Shown piece by piece: positions 1 to 5,168 of a stretch of DNA of 10,074 nucleotides. The notes beneath the pieces are model-generated. The model ran no database searches. It saw only the letters and a program-made list of their open reading frames with translations, and was not told the DNA's origin. A program made the position numbers and the translations under genes. The stretch covers positions 1 to 10,074 of the forward strand of contig CAUAGV010000049.1 in assembly GCA_958428675.1 (NCBI GenBank), written 5' to 3'. This stretch comes from an uncultured Collinsella sp. GTDB lineage: Bacteria; Actinomycetota; Coriobacteriia; Coriobacteriales; Coriobacteriaceae. Each line of letters begins with the position of its first letter. Within the stretch, counting starts at the first letter, position 1.

Positions 1-2
1 AA

Positions 3-401
3 CCGAGCGGCTCGAAAAAACCCGTGACGCCCGAGGTACCCGTTCCTACGGTCCCGACGAAGAATCCGACGCCCGCGGTCATGCCGACCGGTTCTCAGAG
101 GGGCGATGGCTCCGGCGATAAGCAGGGCGGTTCTGGAATGCAGGAAGTTGTTGTTTCGCAGGATGGTTCGAAGTCGGAGATGTCGCAGAATGTGGATGCC
201 GACAAGGGCGAGTCCGATAAGAAGTCCGGCTCCGACGAGTCTTCCGGTTCGAAAGCGACGTCCGCTGCTGCCGCATCACGCAAGGGTGCTTTGGATGGGC
301 GAGGCGGCGTTAATCCGGTCGCTGTTACCGGTGTTGCTGTCGGCATCGTGTGCCTTGCGGCTATTGGTGCGTGGTGTGCGCGCTCCCGTAAGAACGCATA
401 G
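3..401 (+). CDS. C-terminal part of a membrane-anchored surface protein (5' end missing)
   Basis: The reading frame is open to the left edge, so the gene begins outside the window; 132 residues are visible. They start with a Pro/Thr/Val-rich stretch (PEVPVPTVPTKNPTP), followed by about 60 residues rich in Gly, Ser, Asp and Lys, which should be an unstructured low-complexity stalk. Near the C-terminus there is one hydrophobic segment (NPVAVTGVAVGIVCLAAIGAW), then a short basic tail ending RSRKNA. This is the usual layout of a protein exported and held in the membrane by a C-terminal helix with the tail inside. No LPXTG-type sortase motif precedes the helix. The catalytic or binding domain must lie upstream, so the function cannot be named. 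The stop TAG is at 399-401, and a hairpin terminator follows about 75 bases later. Confidence 0.75.
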   Translation, partial: PSGSKKPVTPEVPVPTVPTKNPTPAVMPTGSQRGDGSGDKQGGSGMQEVVVSQDGSKSEMSQNVDADKGESDKKSGSDESSGSKATSAAAASRKGALDGRGGVNPVAVTGVAVGIVCLAAIGAWCARSRKNA

Positions 402-475
402 CGACCCGATGCCTGTAACGTCCGTCGTTTGATACGCGGATGAGTTGTGCCGTTCGTGTCGTGGCTTTATAGATG

Positions 476-510
476 AACGGGCTCCGGGTTAAGACGACCC
501 GGAGCCCGTT
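476..510. terminator. Hairpin terminator between convergent genes
   Basis: A perfect 14-bp inverted repeat (476-489 and 497-510) has a 7-base loop. It lies between the end of the surface-protein gene (plus strand) and the end of the flavodoxin gene (minus strand). The T tract is short on both strands (TTTGCGTT on plus). It probably serves both genes. Confidence 0.8.
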
Positions 511-540
511 TGCGTTGCATCTGTCGTGTCTATGGGTGGT

Positions 541-960
541 TTATGCCAGCTCCGCTCCCAGGGCCTTGCAGGCCGCTTCGCCCTCATCGTCGGGGGCATC
601 GTAGCAAATGACGGAATCGACGACGTTGGCACCCGCCTCGTCGGCGTCGGTCTTCCAGTTGTCCATCCACTCGCCCTCGGCCCACGAGTAGGAGCCAAAG
701 AGGACGACCTTCTTATCGCCGAGGTTCTCCTTGACCTCGTCCCACATAGGCTGGAACTCGTCATACTCAAGCTCCTCGGAACCCATGGCGGGGCAGCCGA
801 AGGCGAAGGCATCATATTCGGCGGCCTTGTCGGCAGAGAAGTCGGCGCAGGGGATGACCTCAGTCTCGGCACCCGCACCGGTTGCGCCCTCGGCAACGAA
901 GTTTGCCATGGCCTCGGTGTTGCCTGTACCGCTCCAGTAGACGACTGCGATCTTGCTCAT
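541..960 (-). CDS. Flavodoxin, short-chain clostridial type
   Basis: This 139-residue cytosolic electron-transfer protein binds FMN and can replace ferredoxin when iron is scarce. The N-terminal strand KIAVVYWS leads into the FMN phosphate loop SGTGNTEAM (residues 10-18). The flavin-contacting loops are also present: GCPAMGSEELE (55-65) and FGSYSWAEGEWMDNW (88-102). The length matches the short-chain family, and the spacing of motifs is very close to clostridial flavodoxins. The ATG start is preceded by a GAAAGGAAAA ribosome site. The gene lies 46 bases downstream of the DUF3793 gene on the same strand with no terminator between them, so the two are probably co-transcribed from the iron-box promoter near 1752-1779. 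No separate promoter is obvious in the 46-base gap. I give no gene symbol because several flavodoxin paralogues exist in this class of bacteria. Confidence 0.95.
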   Translation of the reverse strand: MSKIAVVYWSGTGNTEAMANFVAEGATGAGAETEVIPCADFSADKAAEYDAFAFGCPAMGSEELEYDEFQPMWDEVKENLGDKKVVLFGSYSWAEGEWMDNWKTDADEAGANVVDSVICYDAPDDEGEAACKALGAELA

Positions 961-1006
961 ATGTTTTCCTTTCGGTTGTGCGGCGTGCGGCCGCGTTTTG
1001 TATGCT

Positions 1007-1712
1007 CTATCGGGTTACCTGGGCAAGTTGCGCCAGGCTGCAGCCCTGTTGATAGATGTAGGTAAGGTATTGCGTGCATGCGCGATAGGAATCGAAGGTC
1101 GTGAGCGCCTGCTCAACGTTTGTGTATACCTTCCATGCGCCAAAGACCTTATAGTTTTCGCCGTGCCGGACGATAAACTGATGGACATCTTCGTAGGGAT
1201 AGCCCAAAAAATAGCCAATTTCGTGGGGAAACTCGCGCATGCACCCCGTATCGCAGTGCCTATTTCGCGCGAGTGCGCAGACGCTGCCGTCATAGGCGCT
1301 TTCTGCGGCATTGCTGCTTGCCAGCGTGATGCGCGCGGCGAGATGCACCAGAGATGCGGGCAGGTTTTGGACATCGTAACCTTCGGGGGCAAGCGCCGTC
1401 GCGGCGCGGGGGGTCGGAGAGGTATCGCATGAGGTCTGCAGGGCGGTACACATAGATGAGCGCTCCGCAGGGGCGCCAGACCAAAACGCTCATATGAATC
1501 CCGAGTGGCTGGAGCTCGCGGTTGCATTGGGCTATGACGGCGAGCAGGCGAGAGCGTCGCTCTTTGATATGGGCGGCGCCGGGTTTTCCGTTTTGGTTGG
1601 CGTAGACGCCGGGATAGGTAAAGAGCGAAGCCGGCTTGATACCTGCGAGCGTAGGGGAGCAGTTGCGCACGACAGCCGTTTGGTATGTTGGGATGTCAAT
1701 GGTTCGAGTCAC
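1007..1712 (-). pseudogene. DUF3793 family protein gene, frameshifted
   Basis: Two overlapping minus-strand frames each encode half of one DUF3793 protein. The first frame, from the GTG at 1712, gives residues 1 to about 101. It includes the conserved NCSPTLAGIKPASLF near the N-terminus and LIYVYRPADLMRYLSDP. The second frame supplies the remaining 133 or so residues, beginning RAATALAPEGYDV and including the hallmark FPHEIGYFLGYPYEDV and the KVFGAWKVYTN motif, and ends at TAG 1007-1009. The frames meet at a run of six G (1408-1413; C on the coding strand); five bases there would join them into one protein of about 234 residues. Uncorrected, the first frame runs on to a stop at 1290. The GTG start has a strong AAAGGAG site at 1717-1723. 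DUF3793 has no established biochemical function, but such genes commonly sit beside flavodoxin or metal-related genes, as here. Whether this is a true mutation, a phase-variable tract or a sequencing error cannot be decided from one copy. Confidence 0.88.
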
Positions 1713-1736
1713 GATGCTCCTTTCGGGTCCTCAGTT

Positions 1737-1752
1737 GTTAGCCTAGGAAAAC
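1737..1752 (-). promoter_or_regulatory. DtxR/IdeR-like iron box
   Basis: The near-palindrome GTTAGCCTAGGAAAAC is centred on CCTAGG. Read on the minus strand it contains TAGGCTAAC, which is identical to nine consecutive bases of the IdeR consensus TTAGGTTAGGCTAACCTAA; the match over the 19 bases is 11. It begins at the last base of the -10 hexamer and covers the expected transcription start, the position where a DtxR-family repressor would block RNA polymerase. The identification rests on consensus matching by eye. Confidence 0.5.
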
Positions 1753-1779
1753 TTATACACGAAAGTAAGCCAAGGTCAA
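1752..1779 (-). promoter_or_regulatory. Promoter of the DUF3793-flavodoxin unit
   Basis: On the minus strand, the -35 TTGACC (1774-1779) is separated by 16 bases from the -10 TATAAG (1752-1757). The leader to the GTG start at 1712 would be about 35 bases and carries the iron-box-like sequence and the ribosome site. Confidence 0.6.
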
Positions 1780-1805
1780 CAAAAAAGTTTGAAGAGGGAA
1801 ACTAA

Positions 1806-1837
1806 TTGACCGAACGGACATGATTTTGGGTTAAGAT
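1806..1837 (+). promoter_or_regulatory. Candidate promoter of the HMA protein gene
   Basis: TTGACC (1806-1811) serves as -35 and TAAGAT (1832-1837) as a weak -10, with an unusually long spacer of 20 bases. The predicted start falls inside the GC-rich palindrome just downstream. The pair is plausible, but the -10 is poor and the spacing is off the usual 16-18. Confidence 0.35.
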
Positions 1838-1841
1838 GGGG

Positions 1842-1858
1842 ACACCCCATGGGGGTAT
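1842..1858 (+). promoter_or_regulatory. CsoR-like copper operator
   Basis: ACACCCCATGGGGGTAT is an imperfect 17-base palindrome with a perfect CCCCATGGGG core. On the other strand it reads ATACCCCCATGGGGTGT, close to the TACCCC...GGGGTA pattern of CsoR-family operators that control copper genes. It lies between the candidate promoter and the ribosome site of a gene encoding an MxCxxC metal-binding protein. Both the sequence and the context support copper-responsive repression. No csoR gene is in this window. Confidence 0.55.
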
Positions 1859-1887
1859 CTAGATAGTGCTACTTGAAAGGGGAGCGC

Positions 1888-2271
1888 ATGAGTGACTTGC
1901 TCAACCCTGCGAATCTCATCGTGCTGGCCGTCATTGCCGTCGGCATGTTTTTTGGACTGCGTCGCATTGCCGCTTCGACACACGGGAAGAGTTGCTGCAG
2001 CGATGGTACGAGCGGCAAGAAGGCCAAAAAGGTTGTTGTGGTGGATACCGATGCGTCACACTATCCCTATAGCGATGAGCTGCTCATCGGCGGCATGAGC
2101 TGTGACGGCTGCGCTCAGAACGTAGCCAATGCCCTCAATGCGCTGGATGGCGTGTGGGCAACGGTGACGTATGCGGACCACACGGCACGCGTGCGCTCTA
2201 AGCAGCCGGTTGATCGTGGTGTCCTCGAGACGGCCGTGAAAGACGCGGGCTACTACGTCATGATGCTGTAA
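1888..2271 (+). CDS. Membrane-tethered heavy-metal-associated (HMA) domain protein
   Basis: This is a 127-residue protein. Residues 8-26 form a single N-terminal membrane helix (NLIVLAVIAVGMFFGLRRI), followed by a short linker with a Cys pair (KSCCSDG, 34-40) and a Lys-rich stretch. Residues 63-127 are an HMA fold with the metal site GMSCDGCAQNV, cysteines 72 and 75. The likely role is to bind Cu(I) or a similar soft metal at the inner membrane face and pass it to a transporter. The ATG at 1888 is chosen because AAAGGGGAG ends four bases before it; an upstream in-frame TTG at 1873 would lie on top of that site. The upstream palindrome suggests copper control. The helix-plus-Cys linker resembles small FeoB-associated cysteine-rich membrane proteins, so the N-terminal part could be related to those. 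No P-type ATPase is adjacent, so its partner is unknown. Confidence 0.88.
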   Translation: MSDLLNPANLIVLAVIAVGMFFGLRRIAASTHGKSCCSDGTSGKKAKKVVVVDTDASHYPYSDELLIGGMSCDGCAQNVANALNALDGVWATVTYADHTARVRSKQPVDRGVLETAVKDAGYYVMML

Positions 2272-2291
2272 GCGCCGCCCTGGATGCGCTT
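2270..2291. terminator. Weak hairpin between convergent genes
   Basis: AAGCGC (2270-2275) can pair with GCGCTT (2286-2291), starting in the stop codon of the HMA gene. Only 26 bases separate that stop from the stop of the YolD-like gene on the other strand. The stem is only 6 bp with no long T run, so terminator function is uncertain. Confidence 0.3.
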
Positions 2292-2297
2292 CCTTGG

Positions 2298-2723
2298 CTA
2301 GGCTCGTCCGCGCAGTTCGATGTCTTGGATGTCGTCGAAGTCGATGGCGATGTCTTTGAGCTTGAGGAGCTTGAAGGCGGGGAGCGCCTCGTCGAGGATG
2401 CCGGTGCGGCTGCGATAGCCGTATGTATCGTAATAGGTGACACGAACCAAGTCGCCACGTTTGAGACCCTCGAGCTTTTTAGAAAGCGCGAGGGCTTTTT
2501 CTTCCGTGAGCTCACGTTTTGGCTCGACGGTGATTTCCTGTTTGCGCACGAGTTCGTAGTATCCCGTGAGGGCGGCAAAGGGCATAAACTGTGCGGCGCG
2601 GTTGGCACGCACGGCACCGTTGGCGGTGAGGTTGGGGTCGGCGGCGCGGCGTCTGCCCTCGGGGTCCGCCAGGCGCTCGAAGGCGGTCGGCGGGCGCACG
2701 GGCTGTTGTTTGGGTTTAGGCAC
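2298..2723 (-). CDS. YolD-like protein, partner of the Y-family polymerase
   Basis: The protein has about 141 residues. Its central part RAAQFMPFAALTGYYELVRK is typical of the small proteins encoded directly after UvrX/DinB-type polymerases in Gram-positive bacteria (YolD-like family). A charged helix (ELTEEKALALSKKLEGLK) follows, then a beta-rich C-terminal half (GDLVRVTYYDTYGYRSRTG, IDFDDIQDIEL). The N-terminus is Pro/Lys-rich and probably flexible. The start is placed at GTG 2723, because GGAGG lies five bases upstream and the codon overlaps the polymerase stop by 8 bases (GTGCCTAA), a sign of translational coupling. A TTG at 2735 would add four residues but lacks a site of its own. The molecular role of YolD-like proteins is not settled; the operon ties it to damage-tolerant DNA synthesis. 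Confidence 0.75.
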   Translation of the reverse strand: MPKPKQQPVRPPTAFERLADPEGRRRAADPNLTANGAVRANRAAQFMPFAALTGYYELVRKQEITVEPKRELTEEKALALSKKLEGLKRGDLVRVTYYDTYGYRSRTGILDEALPAFKLLKLKDIAIDFDDIQDIELRGRA

Positions 2724-4221
2724 GGTGTCCTCCAACTTGGTCGTTGCGTTCGCGCGCGGTGGCGCCGGCGGTAAAGCTTAATCCCTTGACGAGCGCGTTC
2801 TTGCCGTATTTGCCTTTAACGGCTAACACGGCGCGTGCCAGGTCGCGCTCGCGCTCATCGGCCTCGACGTCGCTGAACAGATCGATGGTGGCAAATTCCT
2901 CGGGCATGAGGTTGCCAAATCCCAGGTTGATGCGCTTGACCGGTCGTTTGGGATCGACAGTCTGCGCCCAGAGCTCATCGAAATAGCCCATGATCTTCTT
3001 AAACGAATTGGTGCGCTCGGGCAGCTTGCGCGAGGCGTTGGAGTGCGCAAAGAGCGCGGCATAGCCACCACGCGGTTTGCCGCCGTGTTCGCCCACAAAG
3101 ATGCCATCGATTGCCTGCGCTTCGCGCACCAGACGACGCCTTTCGTCATCGCGCTGGACGGGCTTGGGAGCACGGGGCGCGAGCTCGGGGCCGGCGGTTG
3201 CGGTGGGTTCGATGCTCGATGTGCTCGAGCGCAGGTGCCCGCAGCCGTCTATATACTGCGCCGTGCCGCTGGCGTTGAGCCGGCGTATGTCGGCGCGCTC
3301 GCTTGCATAGCCCACAAAGAGCGAGATGCTGTCGCACACCACGTGCTTGTCGATCAAATCCAGCACGGCGGCATCGACCATTTCGCGCAAGACGGTGTAG
3401 GCCTGCTCGTAGGCATAGCCCTTCGAGAGCACCTGCCCCGTGGTGGTCGAGGTCGCTTGCGGGCGATAGGCTTGGATATCGGCGATGGTCGTTGGCTCGC
3501 GCCCAAAGGCGTGGTCGATAAGATATTCGGCATTGACGCCGAGCTCATCGTAAAGCAGGTTTTCGTCGAGCGCGGCGACGCCCATCAGATCGTAGCCGCC
3601 GTACTTTTCGAGGCGGGCTGCCACGCCGGGGCCGATGCCCCAGATATCGGTAATGGGACGATGAGGCCAGATCTCCTTGCGGAAGGTCTCGTCGTCGAGT
3701 ATGCCGATGCGGCTGGGTACGTGCTTGGCGGTAATGTCGAGCGCCACCTTGGCCTGGAATAGGTTGGGGCCGATACCGACCGTCGCCGTGATGCCGGTGC
3801 GCGCGAGGACTTTGTCGCGTAACATGCAGGCGAACCCTTCGGCATCGGTATGGTAGAGGTCTAGATAGGGCGTCACGTCGATAAAGCACTCGTCGATTGA
3901 ATAGACGTGAATGTCTTGCGGGCTCACGTATTCCAGATAGATACCGTAGATTTGCGCCGACACCTCCATGTAGTGCTGCATGCGCGGCACCGCCTTGATG
4001 TAGTCGATGCCATCGGGAATTTCGAACAGACGGCAGCGGTTGTGTATCCCGAGGTCCTTCATGGCCTGCGTGATGGCGAGGCAGATGGTCGTGCGCCCGC
4101 GCGATTCGTCGGCAACGACCAGGCACGTAGTGAGCGGGTCGAGCCCGCGGTCGACGCACTCGACGCTGGCGTAGAATGTCTTAAGGTCGATGCAGATATA
4201 GGTGCGACGCTCGTGACCCAC
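2716..4221 (-). CDS. Y-family DNA polymerase, UvrX/ImpB type
   Basis: This is a translesion DNA polymerase of 501 residues, longer than the usual 410-430. The catalytic acidic residues are Asp12 in CIDLKTFYAS and Asp110/Glu111 in YSIDECFID. The helix-hairpin-helix of the thumb is IWGIGPGVAARLEKYG (193-208), and the little-finger domain follows from about 255. The end of the protein (GKYGKNALVKGLSF, GATARERNDQVGGHRA) is typical of the UvrX branch rather than DinB proper. About 55 residues from roughly 330 to 385, rich in Ser, Pro, Ala, Arg and acidic residues, interrupt the little finger and account for the extra length. The GTG start at 4221 has GGGAGGAA close upstream. The gene is first in a two-gene operon with the YolD-like gene. 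Its promoter carries a LexA-type box, so DNA damage should induce it. Confidence 0.92.
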   Translation of the reverse strand: MGHERRTYICIDLKTFYASVECVDRGLDPLTTCLVVADESRGRTTICLAITQAMKDLGIHNRCRLFEIPDGIDYIKAVPRMQHYMEVSAQIYGIYLEYVSPQDIHVYSIDECFIDVTPYLDLYHTDAEGFACMLRDKVLARTGITATVGIGPNLFQAKVALDITAKHVPSRIGILDDETFRKEIWPHRPITDIWGIGPGVAARLEKYGGYDLMGVAALDENLLYDELGVNAEYLIDHAFGREPTTIADIQAYRPQATSTTTGQVLSKGYAYEQAYTVLREMVDAAVLDLIDKHVVCDSISLFVGYASERADIRRLNASGTAQYIDGCGHLRSSTSSIEPTATAGPELAPRAPKPVQRDDERRRLVREAQAIDGIFVGEHGGKPRGGYAALFAHSNASRKLPERTNSFKKIMGYFDELWAQTVDPKRPVKRINLGFGNLMPEEFATIDLFSDVEADERERDLARAVLAVKGKYGKNALVKGLSFTAGATARERNDQVGGHRA

Positions 4222-4248
4222 GCGTTCCTCCCATCAAACACATGTTCT

Positions 4249-4268
4249 TATCGAATACCTGTTCGATA
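4249..4268 (-). promoter_or_regulatory. LexA (SOS) box
   Basis: TATCGAATACCTGTTCGATA has perfect 7-base outer arms. Inside it, CGAAT-ACCT-GTTCG matches 9 of the 10 fixed bases of the Gram-positive SOS box CGAAC-N4-GTTCG. It overlaps the 3' half of the -10 hexamer and the transcription start of the polymerase operon. Confidence 0.75.
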
Positions 4269-4294
4269 ATACCCGCTTGCGCGGACACCGTCAA
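4266..4294 (-). promoter_or_regulatory. Promoter of the polymerase operon
   Basis: On the minus strand, TTGACG (4289-4294) and TATTAT (4266-4271) are separated by exactly 17 bases. The predicted start lies within the LexA box, about 40 bases before the GTG of the polymerase. Confidence 0.7.
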
Positions 4295-4311
4295 AACCTG
4301 TCCCTCTTTGG
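4294..4311 (+). repeat. Half copy of a REP-like repeat
   Basis: AAACCTGTCCCTCTTTGG matches positions 5028-5045 at 17 of 18 bases, in the same orientation. No complementary arm is present nearby, so this is one arm only. With the full copy at 4975-5046 it brackets the dehydrogenase-like gene. Confidence 0.55.
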
Positions 4312-4328
4312 CGGGTATGGTCGTGCGG

Positions 4329-4357
4329 TTGCATCGGGTTTTTAACGCAGCTCTAAA
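4329..4357 (+). promoter_or_regulatory. Weak promoter candidate for the dehydrogenase-like gene
   Basis: TTGCAT (4329-4334) and TCTAAA (4352-4357) are 17 bases apart. Both hexamers match the consensus only in part. No better pair is visible before the gene. Confidence 0.25.
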
Positions 4358-4444
4358 GAGTGCGAAACAGCTCGGAAAACCTCGCTTCGTAGCATGAGCC
4401 TAACGATTGATACCGCCTATACGCACGGAAGGGTTGTGGGGATA

Positions 4445-4969
4445 ATGGTCAACTATGGGTTTGGTATGCCGACGCGCTTGGTTGCGGATGGGGATGTGGC
4501 TCGCTGGTGCGGGCGATTGGTTGCCCACTATGGCGGCACCAAGGCACTGGTCGTGCTGGGAGGCGACAAGCACACGCGTGATGAGCTCGTCTCGGCGGCG
4601 CTGGGCTCGCTCGATCGCGCCCTGCTCGAGCGCGCGCTTTTCCGCTGCGGTTTGGTCGGGGGCGACGGGGGAGACGAGCTGATCGACGAAGCCGTGGCCT
4701 TGGCGACCGACGAAGGCGTGGACTTTGTCCTGGCGATCGGCGATGCCGATACTGCCGGCTTTGCGCGCGAGCTCGCCCGTCGTATGGCGGCGCTCGATAC
4801 CGGTGAGGACGGCTTTGTGCCTTATGGATGCATCGTCTCCGAGGGAAAAATGCCCGCCGTTGTGGGTGCCGGCGAGGTTCCCGTTTTCGCCATTATCGCG
4901 CCCGAACTGCTGGAGGGCATTGGGTCTCCTCTGCGTGAGTTGCTCGGCAGCGTGTGCGCCGCGGCCTAA
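4445..4969 (+). CDS. Iron-dependent alcohol dehydrogenase-like protein, N-terminal domain only
   Basis: The protein has 174 residues from the ATG at 4445. Its start, MVNYGFGMPTRLVADGD, follows the N-terminal pattern of Fe-type alcohol/butanol dehydrogenases (M-x-N-F-x-F-x-x-P-T). YGGTKALVVLGG and DEGVDFVLAIGDADTAGFARELARRM match their nucleotide-binding domain. Family members have about 385 residues; here the helical metal-binding half with its Asp/His ligands is absent. The expected GGGS that holds NAD(P) phosphate reads GDAD, so normal cofactor binding is doubtful. The frame is uninterrupted to TAA, with codon use like its neighbours. An in-frame ATG at 4394 would add 17 residues but has no ribosome site and no family match. 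At 4445 a GGGG tract lies close upstream. It may be a degraded relic or a shortened protein with a new role; I cannot tell which. Confidence 0.65.
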   Translation: MVNYGFGMPTRLVADGDVARWCGRLVAHYGGTKALVVLGGDKHTRDELVSAALGSLDRALLERALFRCGLVGGDGGDELIDEAVALATDEGVDFVLAIGDADTAGFARELARRMAALDTGEDGFVPYGCIVSEGKMPAVVGAGEVPVFAIIAPELLEGIGSPLRELLGSVCAAA

Positions 4970-4974
4970 TATTT

Positions 4975-5046
4975 ACCATAAAGGGATAGGTTCTTTTTGA
5001 TTGGTAAAGCGTTTGACCTGCCAAAATAAACCTGTCCCTTTTTGGT
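4975..5046. repeat. REP-like inverted repeat, possibly also a terminator
   Basis: The arm ACCATAAAGGGATAGGTT (4975-4992) is complementary at 16 of 18 positions to AACCTGTCCCTTTTTGGT (5029-5046). The 36 bases between them contain a smaller hairpin (GGTAAA/TTTGACC). The element begins six bases after the stop of the dehydrogenase-like gene. The GGGACAGGTT/AACCTGTCCC core resembles REP elements scattered through many bacterial genomes, often mobilised by IS200-like transposases; that link is from memory of the pattern, not from a search. Confidence 0.6.
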
Positions 5047-5168
5047 CGGTTGCCGTTTGGGGGCCGATTGGCAACGCTCGCTGATTATAGTCTTGACCTG
5101 CGCTAGAATAGTGGCATCTGAATGTCCGGGCGCATGGAGGTGTGCGCCCGTATGCTGAGGAGGACTCT

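Noticed and set aside
360..398. Possible sortase (LPXTG-type) anchor at the end of the first protein
   Set aside because: There is a C-terminal helix and basic tail, but no LPXTG or similar five-residue motif before the helix, so only a membrane anchor is claimed.
1400..1415. Programmed +1 frameshift at the CCC-CCC run in the DUF3793 gene
   Set aside because: No stop codon or stimulatory structure sits at the shift site, and no programmed frameshifting is known to me in this family. Mutation or sequencing error is simpler.
3043..3762. 239-codon open frame on the plus strand opposite the polymerase
   Set aside because: Antisense shadow. It has no credible ribosome site or family resemblance, and the minus-strand polymerase accounts for the region.
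4294..5046. Complete insertion sequence or transposon between the REP-like copies
   Set aside because: No transposase is encoded and no target-site duplication was seen. The enclosed gene is dehydrogenase-like, so only repeat flanking is claimed.
5093..5109. TTGACC and TAGAAT before pgi as a promoter
   Set aside because: Only five bases separate them, far from the 16-18 needed. Each could belong to a different promoter, but no good partner was found for either.
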